Part shown: one piece after another, positions 1 through 8,378 of the stretch | Layout of the letters: every line of letters starts with the position of its first letter | Numbering within the stretch: the first letter of the stretch is position 1 | DNA from: Peristeroidobacter agariperforans | GTDB taxonomy: Bacteria > Pseudomonadota > Gammaproteobacteria > Steroidobacterales > Steroidobacteraceae | Length of the DNA stretch: 64,000 nucleotides | Direction: 5' to 3' | NCBI RefSeq assembly: GCF_004138335.1 | Contig: NZ_RYFW01000005.1 | Coordinates: 274,697-338,696 of the forward strand | Notes under the pieces: model-generated | Databases searched by the model: none | What the model was told of the DNA's origin: nothing | What the model saw: the letters and a program-made list of their open reading frames with translations, nothing else | Position numbers and translations under genes: made by a program

Positions 1-145
1 GTACAGCATGGTGGACCGCACCCGGGCCTTGAAAGCGCAACTGGCCCGTACCGCGCTCCAACGCGAGCTGGCCGTGGAATCCTGGCTGATCGCTCTGCTG
101 GAAGTGCTGGCGCCTGGGAAGGCGCCGGTGGCGCGCGCGAGCTGA
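1..145 (+). CDS. holB: DNA polymerase III delta' subunit, C-terminal end only (partial)
   Basis: The window opens inside this gene: 47 codons in frame 2 run to a TGA at 143-145. The visible tail is an amphipathic helix rich in Leu, Gln and Arg, like the final helices of clamp-loader delta' subunits, which bind the other loader subunits. The stronger argument is order: a type IV pilus PilZ gene starts 28 bp downstream, and holB-pilZ is a common pair in gammaproteobacteria. The catalytically informative parts lie outside the window, so the call rests on context and could be wrong. Confidence 0.5.
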   Translation, partial: YSMVDRTRALKAQLARTALQRELAVESWLIALLEVLAPGKAPVARAS

Positions 146-173
146 GTCTTTTTCTCAAGGTCGGAAAGATCGC

Positions 174-530
174 ATGGTGATGCGTCAACCCAGCAGCAAG
201 CCCGGTTTGCTGACTCTGACAATCAAGGACAAGAGCGCCTTGTACCTGGCCTATATGCCGTTCGTGAAGAACGGCGGCCTGTTCATTCCGACCAACAGCA
301 ATTACCGGCTCGGCGATGAAGTATTCATGCTGCTGAACCTGATGGGCGAGGACGAAAAGCTACCGGTCGCCGGCCGTGTGATCTGGATGACGCCGAAGGG
401 CGCGCAGGGCAAACGCACCGCCGGCATCGGCGTGCAGTTCAGCGAACAGGATCGGGGCAATACTCAGCGCAAGATCGAGAGCTATCTGGCGGGCGCCCTC
501 GGCGGCGATAAGCCGACGCACACGATGTGA
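174..530 (+). CDS. pilZ: PilZ domain protein, type IV pilus type
   Basis: 118 aa, the length of the classic Pseudomonas PilZ. It is a small cytoplasmic single-domain protein that supports type IV pilus biogenesis. The PilZ barrel fills the protein (about residues 12-95): a stretch ending KNGGLFIPT, then the YRLGDEVFMLLNL strand and the VAGRVIWMTPKG segment. The N-terminal RxxxR c-di-GMP-binding motif of canonical PilZ domains is not evident, as expected for this pilus-type subfamily. ATG codons at 174 and 180 are both possible; a GGA sequence lies about 9 nt before the first. It follows the holB tail in the same direction. Confidence 0.85.
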   Translation: MVMRQPSSKPGLLTLTIKDKSALYLAYMPFVKNGGLFIPTNSNYRLGDEVFMLLNLMGEDEKLPVAGRVIWMTPKGAQGKRTAGIGVQFSEQDRGNTQRKIESYLAGALGGDKPTHTM

Positions 531-545
531 GCAGCTCCGGCGGCG

Positions 546-1607
546 CTATTTCTTCAAATTCGCCGCGTTCATCCCGCCTTTCAGTACCGACGCATTCAAA
601 TCCCGCTCGGCCAGAATGTAGGCTGCGGCGGAGCTGCGTCGGCCAGTATCGCAGACCACGACGTAGTGAACCTTCGGGTCGAGCGTTCTCAATTTCAGCC
701 GGATGAAGTACAGCGGCAGGTTGAGCGCATCTTCGATGTGAAAGTTGTCGAACTCGCTGGGCAACCGCACGTCGAGCCACTTGCCGCCCTTGGCGACGAT
801 GTCCTTGGCTTGATCGAACGTCACCCAGTGCAGCATCGGCTCGTTCAGCAGCTTGCGGAAATCGTCCTTGGCCAGGCGCATCAGCGCGCCGTCGGTGAGC
901 ATGGTGATATTGGCGTTGCGCTTGGCATCGGCGATCAAGGCTTCTTCGCCGAAGGTGTCGCCCATGCTGAGCTCGGCGAGCTTGATGCCGGCCTTGTTCA
1001 GCGGCGTCTCGCGCGTCACCACGCATCGGCCTTTGACGATCACATAGAAATAATCGCCGTCGTCGCCTTGTTTGATGATGACGTCGCCGGCCTTGGCTTC
1101 CTGGCGTTGCATGCGCATGAAGATCGCCTGGATGTTCGCCGGCGGAATGCGATGGAACGCCTTGGTCTGCAACAGTGTCGTCATCCAGTCGTCGCTCGCG
1201 GGCGTCTGCTCGTTCGCACTGCTCAACTCGCCGACTTCGTAGGAGCCGGTTTGATCCCAGGTGAGCATCATGTCGAGCATGTCGCTGTCCATGACCATGA
1301 ACTCGACGCGATCGGATACGGCGCGCGCGGTGTAACGTCGCGGTGTGAATGGTGCGATGGGGTTGCGAGCTTCCGGAGAACCGCCACGCAACACGGTGAC
1401 GGCTCGATCGTCACGCAGCAACTCGAGGACACCGCTCACCAGGTAATACGTGCGCTTGTCGCTGTCGCCCTCCTTGAACAACAAGCGCCCCGCAGAGAGT
1501 TCGCGGAGCACGGTTTTGCGCGCCAGCGTCTGCAGATTCTCGGGCTTTAATCCGTCGAGCGGGGAAAATGACCGAAGCAGGCCAAGATCGAGCGGCTTGC
1601 TCTCCAT
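546..1607 (-). CDS. Double cyclic nucleotide-binding domain protein with C-terminal rhodanese domain
   Basis: 353 aa from the ATG at 1607, which has GGAG 8 nt upstream; the open frame extends 102 nt further without a better start. The first cNMP-like module (about residues 10-110) looks degenerate. The second (about 150-260) keeps the KAGDVIIKQGDDGDYFYVI strand pair and a phosphate-binding cassette, GDTFGEEALIADAKRNANI. A rhodanese domain (about 265-353) follows, with the active-site loop CDTGRRSS, so the catalytic Cys is present. There is no helix-turn-helix, so this is a cytosolic sensor/sulfurtransferase rather than a Crp-type regulator. It converges on pilZ. The ligand and the sulfur acceptor are unknown. 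Confidence 0.85.
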   Translation of the reverse strand: MESKPLDLGLLRSFSPLDGLKPENLQTLARKTVLRELSAGRLLFKEGDSDKRTYYLVSGVLELLRDDRAVTVLRGGSPEARNPIAPFTPRRYTARAVSDRVEFMVMDSDMLDMMLTWDQTGSYEVGELSSANEQTPASDDWMTTLLQTKAFHRIPPANIQAIFMRMQRQEAKAGDVIIKQGDDGDYFYVIVKGRCVVTRETPLNKAGIKLAELSMGDTFGEEALIADAKRNANITMLTDGALMRLAKDDFRKLLNEPMLHWVTFDQAKDIVAKGGKWLDVRLPSEFDNFHIEDALNLPLYFIRLKLRTLDPKVHYVVVCDTGRRSSAAAYILAERDLNASVLKGGMNAANLKK

Positions 1608-1746
1608 GTGTCTCCAGTATCGAAGGGCCGGTTGCCCGAGCAACGCGACGGACGGCGCCGCGGATCCAGGGCAGATCTGGGCTGACAGATCCGTCGGGGA
1701 TGGTAGCACAGCCCCTTTGCCGGTAAGACCGCGCTACCGGCCTCGA

Positions 1747-3783
1747 TCAACGCAGTAAATCCCACCCTTCGTCCGGCGCAAATCTGTCACCGTGGGAATT
1801 TTGTAACTCTTGTAATCGGGCGACGACGGCATCGACACCGCGCGCACGCGCGTATTGCAAAGGACCGCCTCGGAACGGCGCAAAGCCCGCACCGAAGATC
1901 ACGCCAGCGTCGATGAGATCCGCATCCTCCACGATGCGTTGCCGCAGCACCGCGACCGCTTCGTTGACCAAAGGCAGCAGCAGGCGATCCTGCAGATCAT
2001 CGGGCGCGCTCTGACCGGTATAGGGCGGTTTCACCGGCTTGTCGTTCTGCCACACATAGAAGCCTTCACCCGTTTTCTTGCCAAATTTCTTGGCCGAGAA
2101 GCGCGTCGCCAGCACCGGCGGCACTTCGGCACCGGTCTCGAAGAAAACTTTGCCCACGCTCATGACCACGTCCAGACCGACCACGTCGGCCAGTTCGATG
2201 GGTCCCATCGGCATGCCGAACTCCTCCGCGGCCCGATCGATCAGCGCGAGTGGAATGCCTTCCTGAGCGGCGCGCACCGCTTCGCTCAAGTACGGCATCA
2301 ACACTCGATTGACGAGAAATCCCGGCGCGCTGTGACAAGGGATGGCGAGCTTGTCGATCTGCCGTGCGAAGGCGAGGCCCGCCTGGATTTCTTTGGGATC
2401 CGTGTCCGCCGCGTGAATCACTTCGACCAGCGGCATGCGCGCCACGGGATTGAAAAAATGCAGACCGATGAGTCGCTGGGGTTGCGTAAGTTTTTCGGCG
2501 AGTTGCTCGAGCACGATGCTCGAGGTGTTGGTGGCGAGCACGGCATTCGGCTTCATCTGCGGCTCGAGACGGGCGTACAACTCTTGCTTCGCCTGCAGGT
2601 TCTCGAAGATCGCTTCGATCACAAGATCCGCCTGCGGCACGCCGGCCCCGGGAACGTCGGCCTGCAGCCGAGCGAGCACTTCATTGCGCTTGGCTGGATC
2701 GGGGTAACGCTTCTCGAAGAATTTTCTTGCGCGCTCCATGGCGGGCGCGACGTATTTTTCCTCGCGATCCTGCAGCGTGACGGTGAGACCGCGCGCTGCG
2801 CACCAGGCAGCAATGTCGCCGCCCATCACGCCGGCACCGACGACGTGTACATGCTTCAGCGGCTCGCCGCTCTTGCCTGCGGATTTCAGCCGCTCTTGCA
2901 GGAAGAACACACGCACGAGATTGCGTGACGTCGGCGTACACAACAGGTTGCCCATCGAGCGGGCTTCGGCCTCGTAGGCGCGCTCGCCCGAGGCGCCATA
3001 TTCCTGCCACAACTCGATCAGCTTGTAGGGAGCAGGGTAGTGCTCGGGGCGTGCGCGCTTCGCGACCTGCGAGCGCATTTGCCCGGCGAGAATGGGCCGT
3101 ACCAGCCCCAGATTCAGCAGCCGATGCTTCAGCGACATCGTCTTTACGGGCGGCGGACTGAGCGCCATCGAGCGGGCGACGTCACGCAGCTGGGCGGCCG
3201 GGGCGAGCTTGTCGACCAGGCCCATCTGCAGCGCCTGCTTGGGCCGGATGTGTCGGCCCGTGAGCATCAGATCCATCGCGGCAATCGGCCCGGCCAGTTG
3301 GACGGCGCGCACTGTGCCGCCCAGGCCCGGATGCACACCCAGCTGCACTTCCGGAAATCCGAGCGTGACCGAGGCATCGTCGGCGGCTACGCGGTAACGA
3401 CAGGCCAGGGCGACTTCCAGGCCGCCGCCGAGTGCGAACCCATTGATCGCGGCGACGGTGACACAACGCAGGTTGGCCAGCTTGTCGACCACCTGCTGAC
3501 CCTGCCGGATCATCTGATAAGCGGCCTCGGGCGAGTCGATGCCGACGAATCCCTTGATGTCGGCGCCGGCGATGAATCCGGGTTTGGCCGAGGTAACGAT
3601 CAATGCTTTGGGCGGCGTGCGAGCCAGCGCCGTGAGAATGGCGTCGAGCTCTTCCATCACCTCTCGCGACAGGCTGTTCACCGCCGCATTGGCCTTGTCG
3701 ACGATCAGCCAGGCAATGCCGTTCGCTTCGGTTTCCAAACGCCAATGAGCGGCGCCGCTGGCAGCGGCCGTAGCTTCGGTCAT
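1747..3783 (-). CDS. fadJ: Fatty-acid oxidation multifunctional enzyme, FadJ-like (enoyl-CoA hydratase / 3-hydroxyacyl-CoA dehydrogenase)
   Basis: 678 aa, slightly shorter than typical FadJ/FadB (about 715). The N-terminal crotonase domain (about 15-200) has the oxyanion segment NGFALGGGLEVALACRYRVA and the second catalytic Glu in FPEVQLGVHPG. The dehydrogenase part starts near residue 310 with the NAD-binding loop VVGAGVMGGDIAAW and continues through NTSSI and LHFFNPVARMPLVEVI to two C-terminal dimerisation domains. It hydrates enoyl-CoA and oxidises the 3-hydroxyacyl-CoA in cytoplasmic beta-oxidation. A GGAG lies just upstream of the ATG at 3783. No thiolase gene is adjacent, so the partner lies elsewhere. 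The FadJ versus generic FadB-like assignment is not certain. Confidence 0.9.
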   Translation of the reverse strand: MTEATAAASGAAHWRLETEANGIAWLIVDKANAAVNSLSREVMEELDAILTALARTPPKALIVTSAKPGFIAGADIKGFVGIDSPEAAYQMIRQGQQVVDKLANLRCVTVAAINGFALGGGLEVALACRYRVAADDASVTLGFPEVQLGVHPGLGGTVRAVQLAGPIAAMDLMLTGRHIRPKQALQMGLVDKLAPAAQLRDVARSMALSPPPVKTMSLKHRLLNLGLVRPILAGQMRSQVAKRARPEHYPAPYKLIELWQEYGASGERAYEAEARSMGNLLCTPTSRNLVRVFFLQERLKSAGKSGEPLKHVHVVGAGVMGGDIAAWCAARGLTVTLQDREEKYVAPAMERARKFFEKRYPDPAKRNEVLARLQADVPGAGVPQADLVIEAIFENLQAKQELYARLEPQMKPNAVLATNTSSIVLEQLAEKLTQPQRLIGLHFFNPVARMPLVEVIHAADTDPKEIQAGLAFARQIDKLAIPCHSAPGFLVNRVLMPYLSEAVRAAQEGIPLALIDRAAEEFGMPMGPIELADVVGLDVVMSVGKVFFETGAEVPPVLATRFSAKKFGKKTGEGFYVWQNDKPVKPPYTGQSAPDDLQDRLLLPLVNEAVAVLRQRIVEDADLIDAGVIFGAGFAPFRGGPLQYARARGVDAVVARLQELQNSHGDRFAPDEGWDLLR

Positions 3784-3802
3784 GATCGACTCCGCTTGTT
3801 GT

Positions 3803-4546
3803 TCAGGTTCTGGGCCGGATGTTGAAATCGCAGATCAAGGGCCGGTGGTCGGAGAACCGCACGTCCGGCACATCGAATTGAGTGACCTCGATGCCGTTGG
3901 AATACAGCACGAAGTCCAGCTCCTTGCGGGGCTTGTTGCTGGGGTAGGAGGGCAGGCCGAGCCGATTGGCGCTCTTCAGGCCCGAGGCCTCCATGAACAG
4001 ATAGATCTCGTGATCGCCCCAGAAGGTATTGAAGTCGCCGGCCACGATCACCGGCTTGCTGGCGCGCTTCACCAGCTCGTGCAGGTGACGCAGCTGGTCG
4101 TGGCGATGGCGGAACTTCAGCGACAGGTGCACGAGAAAGATCGCGCACTCCTCGAGTTCCAGCTCGATGATCAGGCGCTTGATGCCGGTTTCGAAATAAT
4201 GGAAGCGCTCGCCCTCGACGCGCGGCGCGGCCAGAAACGCGTTGCCCTGTTTGCGTACGATGGGCATCAGCTGGTTGATGGAGGCGGTGCCGTATTTGCA
4301 CTGGTAGGTCGAGTAATGGCCGAGCGAATCGGCGATCTGCTTGGCCTGGTTGACCAGCCCGGAGCGGATCGAGCCGGTGTCGATCTCGATCAACCCCACC
4401 AGGTCCGGATCCAGGGACTTGAGCCACTCGGTAATGCCATTCAGGACGCGCGGATTGCTGCGGAGGTAGCCTGCGCCCGGCACCGGCAGGTGGAAGGCCG
4501 GGCCGAAACCGGTGGCGTACCGGATGTTGTACAGGACGAAGCGCAT
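3803..4546 (-). CDS. Endonuclease/exonuclease/phosphatase (EEP) family hydrolase
   Basis: 247 aa cytoplasmic protein with no signal peptide. It shows the metal-dependent EEP fold signatures in order: N near the start (LYNIRYATG), Glu in LVGLIEIDTG, His in FLVHLSLKFRHR, the VAGDFNTFWGD motif, the LDFVLYS motif, and the terminal SDHRPLICDF. All these catalytic residues are in place, so an active phosphodiesterase or nuclease is likely, but the substrate cannot be read from sequence. It lies 19 bp before fadJ on the same strand and is divergent from the TIR-domain gene, with about 106 bp between them. Confidence 0.85.
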   Translation of the reverse strand: MRFVLYNIRYATGFGPAFHLPVPGAGYLRSNPRVLNGITEWLKSLDPDLVGLIEIDTGSIRSGLVNQAKQIADSLGHYSTYQCKYGTASINQLMPIVRKQGNAFLAAPRVEGERFHYFETGIKRLIIELELEECAIFLVHLSLKFRHRHDQLRHLHELVKRASKPVIVAGDFNTFWGDHEIYLFMEASGLKSANRLGLPSYPSNKPRKELDFVLYSNGIEVTQFDVPDVRFSDHRPLICDFNIRPRT

Positions 4547-4652
4547 CTGTGGCGTGAGCTCAAACCATCGGCGTGGGACCGCGGGCGGGGCCGCATTCTA
4601 CAGCAGCATTATGGATTAGAATGGGGCCATCATCGCGGCGGGAGCCAGCCAA

Positions 4653-5111
4653 GTGGGCAGCGTTTCTCAACAAAATCCGGTGCGGGTGTTCGTCAGCCAT
4701 GCGTTCGAGCCCTCGGACGATTATCACCGCGTGTTCGAGTATCTGGAGAGTTCGCACAATTTCTACTACCGCAACTGTAGCAACCCGGAGTTCGCCACCA
4801 GTTCGCGCGAGGCGATGAAGGACGAATTACGCAAGCAGATCAACCTGGCCGAGGTGGTGATCGTGCCGGCGGCGCTGTACCAGCGGCATCGGGAGTTGAT
4901 CGACTTCCAGTTGAACTGCGCCAAGGGCTTCGAAAAGCCGGTGATCGTGCTGGAGAAATTCGGCGTCAGGGAGAAGGTGCCGGTGCAGCTGGAGGCGCTC
5001 GGCGATGAGATCGTCGAGTGGAACGAGCGCTCGATCGCGGACGCGATCCGCCGGCAGGCCCGTCACGAGGACACGGCCCGCTGGGACACGATCGAGTTCA
5101 AGCTGGACTAG
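4653..5111 (+). CDS. ThsB-like TIR domain protein (DUF1863 / MTH538 type)
   Basis: 152 aa, single domain. It starts VRVFVSHAFEPSDDYHRVFEYLE with HNFYYRNCS following, the layout of the TIR-like DUF1863 family that includes Thoeris ThsB. The C-terminal half has KDELRKQINLAEVVIVPAALY and then HRELIDFQLNCAKGFEKPVIVL. The Glu in HREL sits where the family carries its putative catalytic Glu. The GTG start at 4653 has GGGAG about 8 nt upstream. No ThsA-like SIR2/SLOG effector lies nearby; neighbours are a divergent EEP hydrolase and a convergent hypothetical protein. It may act in NAD metabolism, nucleotide signalling or only in protein binding; this is not decidable here. Confidence 0.8.
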   Translation: MGSVSQQNPVRVFVSHAFEPSDDYHRVFEYLESSHNFYYRNCSNPEFATSSREAMKDELRKQINLAEVVIVPAALYQRHRELIDFQLNCAKGFEKPVIVLEKFGVREKVPVQLEALGDEIVEWNERSIADAIRRQARHEDTARWDTIEFKLD

Positions 5112-5122
5112 TCGAAAGGGAC

Positions 5123-5461
5123 TCAGTCTTCGCCCACGGCGCGCAGCTTCGGCGCTCGCTGCGCCGCCTGCAGGCGGGCCAGGACACCAAGCATGCCAAC
5201 GATCCGAACGGCGAAGCCGCCGGCCTCCAGGTCGGACATCTTGCGGACGGTCGCCTGAATCGCATTCTCGCCCTTCATCGGGCGCACGCAGCACATGGCG
5301 GAGCTCAATGAGCTGAATTCGTCGCGGATCTCCCGCGGCAGTTCGTCTTCTTCCAGATCGGCAAGGTGCTCGCGATAGGCTTCGACGAGGCGATGCTTGA
5401 TCGGCCCGGCCGAGGCAAGCACGACCGTCGCGGCGAAAAAATTCTCCCAGGCGCTGCTCAT
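5123..5461 (-). CDS. Hypothetical protein, 112 aa
   Basis: I do not recognise this protein. It is a small acidic, mostly helical protein with no signal peptide or obvious membrane segment. The middle carries DLEEDELPREIRDEFSSLSSAM, a Cys-Cys pair (MCCVRP), and a hydrophobic stretch near residues 82-95 (FAVRIVGMLGVLARL). Codon use looks like that of neighbouring genes and no better frame exists on either strand, which supports it being real. It converges on the TIR gene, leaving 11 bp between stop codons. The start at 5461 lacks a strong Shine-Dalgarno sequence. Confidence 0.6.
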   Translation of the reverse strand: MSSAWENFFAATVVLASAGPIKHRLVEAYREHLADLEEDELPREIRDEFSSLSSAMCCVRPMKGENAIQATVRKMSDLEAGGFAVRIVGMLGVLARLQAAQRAPKLRAVGED

Positions 5462-5837
5462 TCAACTGACTCCCGGATGGGTTAGCCGCTGATGGCGCCA
5501 AGGATCACACGATCATTCCAGCAACAACAACGGCGAGCGATAGCTGAGAAGTTACTCAGTCGCCCGGCGGCATTTTTTCCATCCGCTCAAGCGTCTATGG
5601 CCGGAATATACTCCAGCGACTTCGAAAGGCAACGGCCCTGAGAGAGTTTTTTGGCAGTGCGATCCGGAGGACGCCCCGATGTGGTCGCTTTGCTTAGGTA
5701 GTGCTCTCCGGCAGGTCAGCATAGAAGCGTAATCGTCTCAATATGATGCCGGTGCGGGATGCGCCCGAGACCTTGCACGCGCTTACACTCGCCCTCATCT
5801 ATGGCCGTTCGGAACGGCATCAGGCGGCGAGGTGACA
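5462..5837. other. Intergenic region, about 375 bp, no gene seen
   Basis: No convincing coding frame on either strand. The left part must hold the promoter of the 112-aa hypothetical gene and the right part that of ybiI. The only striking element is a 15-bp palindrome at 5804-5818 (see separate entry). Confidence 0.5.
5804..5818. promoter_or_regulatory. 15-bp palindrome upstream of ybiI
   Basis: GCCGTTCGGAACGGC is perfectly symmetrical around one central base and ends 19 bp before the ybiI start codon. That position would suit an operator or a 5'-UTR hairpin. No known regulator is assigned. Confidence 0.35.
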
Positions 5838-6104
5838 ATGGCCACAGGTTGGGCCGGTGACGGCGCAGTTCAGGATCAGATCGACGCGACCGTGAAGGAC
5901 GCCGTCGAGCGCGCCAAGAGTCTGCTGCCCAGCGGTCCGGGCCTGACCCACTGTGCCGACTGCGGCGCCGAGATTCCCGAGGCCCGCCGCAAAGCCATCG
6001 CGGGCGTGCGCCTGTGCATCCTCTGCCAGGAAGCTGAAGATAAAGAGCAGGCTGCGTTCAGCGGCTACAACCGGCGCGGCAGTAAAGACAGCCAGCTGCG
6101 CTGA
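5838..6104 (+). CDS. ybiI: DksA/TraR family zinc-finger protein, YbiI type
   Basis: 88 aa from the ATG at 5838. A GTG two codons earlier is possible, but the MATGWAG start matches the YbiI family and GAGGTG lies just upstream. The single C4 zinc finger is CADC at about residues 38-41 and CILC near 60-63. The family-typical end GYNRRGSKDSQLR is intact. DksA-like proteins bind RNA polymerase through its secondary channel; YbiI-type members lack the long coiled coil and their role is poorly defined. It appears monocistronic, with a strong hairpin 27 bp after the stop. Confidence 0.92.
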   Translation: MATGWAGDGAVQDQIDATVKDAVERAKSLLPSGPGLTHCADCGAEIPEARRKAIAGVRLCILCQEAEDKEQAAFSGYNRRGSKDSQLR

Positions 6105-6130
6105 CGAAGAACATTTAGAAACATCTCCAA

Positions 6131-6155
6131 GCTCGCGAGCTCATGACTCGCGAGC
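6131..6155 (+). terminator. Hairpin terminator after ybiI
   Basis: A perfect 9-bp stem, GCTCGCGAG and CTCGCGAGC, encloses a 7-nt loop and is followed by a short AGTTT. The U-run is weak, so it may act in both directions or need Rho. Confidence 0.6.
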
Positions 6156-6344
6156 AGTTTGCCGTTGAGTTTCTGCAACGTGGATTTGAAAACGAGAGAG
6201 TTTCCTCTCAGATCTGATCAACGGGCAACAACTAAGATGGGACGTCCGCTCACGGATCGAGCCGCGACTCGACAGCCGTGACGACGTCCGCGCCGGAGCA
6301 CAACTGCTTCGTGCACATCAATAAAAACCCGATAGGAAGTCATC

Positions 6345-7445
6345 ATGAGAGACATCGATCGTCACAACGGCTTGCGCACAGTACTGGGCGTATGTGTAGC
6401 GACAGCCTTGTTGAGTGTGAGTACGTTTTCTGTGGCGCAGGAGGAGGAGGCCGATGCCACGACGTTGCCGCAGGTCGAACAGAAGCTGAAGAAGCTGAGA
6501 AAGCACGTGAAGCAGCTCGAGATGCAAGTCGGTGAGCTGCAGGCGAGAGACAGGTATGTGGATGCTGAGGTCGACTGCGCAGCGGGCGGCAGCATCAACG
6601 ACGTATTGCAGTTGCATGCGAACGGCTTGGGACTGCTGACTATCTACATCAAAGGGACCTGCACTGAAGCTGTCGTGATCGAGCGCAGTAACGTCACCCT
6701 GAACGGCGTTGTGGAGGCAGCGACTATACAGGCGCCCTCGGCGCCGCTGTTCTCGGTGAACGTGACCAACGGTGCTCACGATGTCCGAATCGAAAATCTG
6801 ACGCTGCGAGGGCCGCAGGGAGGTGCAGCGGTCAACAAGAACTCCCACGCCGTGTTCAGGAACATCATCGCCGAGCAGACCAACCTCGCGATGGTGGCGT
6901 CCGACAATGGCACGATGGAAATCACCCAGGCGACGATCCGCTCGAGCAACGTCGGTGTCTATGCATCCCGCGGCGGCGTGGCACTGGTCAGCAACAGCAC
7001 GATCGAGCAGAACGTCACAGGCTTGCTCGCGTTCAAGGGCGGCACGGTCAATGCCACCAGCCTGACGCCGGACGGCATCGGGCCCGACATCGTCCTGGTA
7101 CGCAACAATACAACCGGCGGCGTCGCGCGCTCCGGTGGCGTGCTCGAGCTATCCGACACCACGGTGGTGAACAACACCGGCGTCGGCCTGCTCGCGGACA
7201 GCGGGTCGTCCATTCATTTCTTCAATTCGGTGAATGGCAACAAGAACTTTGTCAGCAACAACGTCGGCACCGGAGTTCACGTGGCGAAGACTGCCTCCGT
7301 GGTGTTCAGCGATGCGAGCGGAACCATCGTGGGCAACAGCATCGGAATCTTTTGCGCGCCCAACAGCAGCGGCTATGTCGCACCGTCGGGCCCCGGCACC
7401 GTGACTGCCAACAGGGCCGTTGACATCTTGAACTGCGCTCCGTAA
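6345..7445 (+). CDS. Secreted right-handed beta-helix protein
   Basis: 366 aa. An N-terminal signal peptide (about residues 1-31) ends near SVAQEEEA. A short Lys/Gln-rich coiled coil follows (about 45-70: VEQKLKKLRKHVKQLEMQVGEL). From about residue 120 onward there are repeated short strands with Asn/Gly/Ser/Val ladders, such as NVTLNGVV, VRIENLTLRG, NVGVYASRGG, LSDTTVVNNTGVG and NKNFVSNNVGTG. This pattern is typical of pectate-lyase-like parallel beta-helix proteins. No catalytic residues of a defined lyase or hydrolase family could be placed. AGGAAG lies upstream of the ATG. It is probably exported to the periplasm or cell surface; substrate unknown. Confidence 0.8.
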   Translation: MRDIDRHNGLRTVLGVCVATALLSVSTFSVAQEEEADATTLPQVEQKLKKLRKHVKQLEMQVGELQARDRYVDAEVDCAAGGSINDVLQLHANGLGLLTIYIKGTCTEAVVIERSNVTLNGVVEAATIQAPSAPLFSVNVTNGAHDVRIENLTLRGPQGGAAVNKNSHAVFRNIIAEQTNLAMVASDNGTMEITQATIRSSNVGVYASRGGVALVSNSTIEQNVTGLLAFKGGTVNATSLTPDGIGPDIVLVRNNTTGGVARSGGVLELSDTTVVNNTGVGLLADSGSSIHFFNSVNGNKNFVSNNVGTGVHVAKTASVVFSDASGTIVGNSIGIFCAPNSSGYVAPSGPGTVTANRAVDILNCAP

Positions 7446-7468
7446 CGAGACTCGCGACAGTGCAGCTC

Positions 7469-7496
7469 AGCCGGGCCAGCGCAACGTGGCCCGGCT
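7469..7496 (+). terminator. Hairpin terminator after the beta-helix gene
   Basis: A perfect 10-bp stem, AGCCGGGCCA and TGGCCCGGCT, with an 8-nt loop starts 23 bp after the stop codon. There is no U-run, so efficiency is uncertain. Confidence 0.6.
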
Positions 7497-7648
7497 TCTG
7501 ACAGGTGAGACGTCGTTCGGCGCTGGCAATCGGCGAATTATCTGGCTCCTTCGACCGATGGCGGGCGCAGCGCCGATCCACACAATGTCTTCATTGCCTA
7601 ACCCGCCAGAGCGCGATCACCGCGGTCAAGTTTGCAAGGAGTCCAGAC

Positions 7649-7972
7649 ATGAAACTGATTCTCTCGGCCCTATCGTTGGCACTCGCATTGACCGCCACTG
7701 CCCACGCCGAGTTGCCCCTTACGAGTGGTGGGGTGATTCGCATCACCTCGAAATCAATCGAGGGCGGTTGGCATAGCGGCCGTCTGCATCAAGACGCGCG
7801 GAAGTGCTGGATGGTCAAGCTCGACAAACCCACCAAGGACCATTACACGATGCTTTCCTTGCTGGTCGTCGAACGACTTCAGCTCGCGAATGGCTCCGCC
7901 TGGAACGAGGTGGCTGTGCAGCCGATTCTGCAGGGGTCTCCAGCCGTGTGCCGTGAGTACGGCAGTGACTGA
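7649..7972 (+). CDS. Small exported hypothetical protein
   Basis: 107 aa from the ATG at 7649, preceded by CAAGGAG about 7 nt upstream; the frame is open earlier but without a ribosome site. A clear signal peptide (about residues 1-20, cleaving after ATAHA) precedes a short mature domain of about 87 aa. That domain has two Cys residues (RKCWMV near 56 and AVCREYG near 101) that could form a disulfide. I do not recognise a family. It is probably periplasmic. It has its own upstream spacer and seems to be monocistronic. Confidence 0.7.
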   Translation: MKLILSALSLALALTATAHAELPLTSGGVIRITSKSIEGGWHSGRLHQDARKCWMVKLDKPTKDHYTMLSLLVVERLQLANGSAWNEVAVQPILQGSPAVCREYGSD

Positions 7973-8160
7973 AGTTGGTGGATACGAGAGGCATCGGATG
8001 GTCATACGAGGCGCATCCTTGAGATGACATAATATGCATTATGCGCCTTATGGAGATCCCTATCCGGGGTCCAATCCAAAGCGCTCGGCAGCTTCCGCCC
8101 AGGCTTTGGCTGGCGCGCCGAAATCCTTTAACGCCCTCGCTGAGTGCGAGCTTCGAGCTC

Positions 8161-8337
8161 TCAGCAGTTGCCTTTCTTCGCTTGACCCGGTGGGCAATGC
8201 GCCTGGCCGCCGACGACGACCGGAACCGGCACGACGACCTTCGCACCTGGCAACCTCGGTCGATGATGATCGTGAACGACGCATCCAGACACAGTCACAC
8301 AGCACAGGGCCACGCCAATCAGATAAAGCCTCTTCAT
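8161..8337 (-). CDS. Small lipoprotein at the end of the c-di-GMP-controlled cluster
   Basis: 58 aa from the ATG at 8337, with GAGGTAA upstream. The signal peptide ends in a lipobox, TVSGC (Cys at about residue 19), followed by a His/Pro-rich stretch (VVHDHHRPRLPG) and the C-terminal motif CPPGQAKKGNC. Similar tiny lipoproteins with a CPPGxAKKGN end are common in proteobacteria, with unknown function. It starts 41 bp after the stop of the giant OmpA/barrel gene on the same strand, so it is probably the last gene of that transcript. Confidence 0.7.
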   Translation of the reverse strand: MKRLYLIGVALCCVTVSGCVVHDHHRPRLPGAKVVVPVPVVVGGQAHCPPGQAKKGNC

Positions 8338-8378
8338 GAACTTACCTCGCGATGACACAAAGAATTCAGTGGAGCGGC

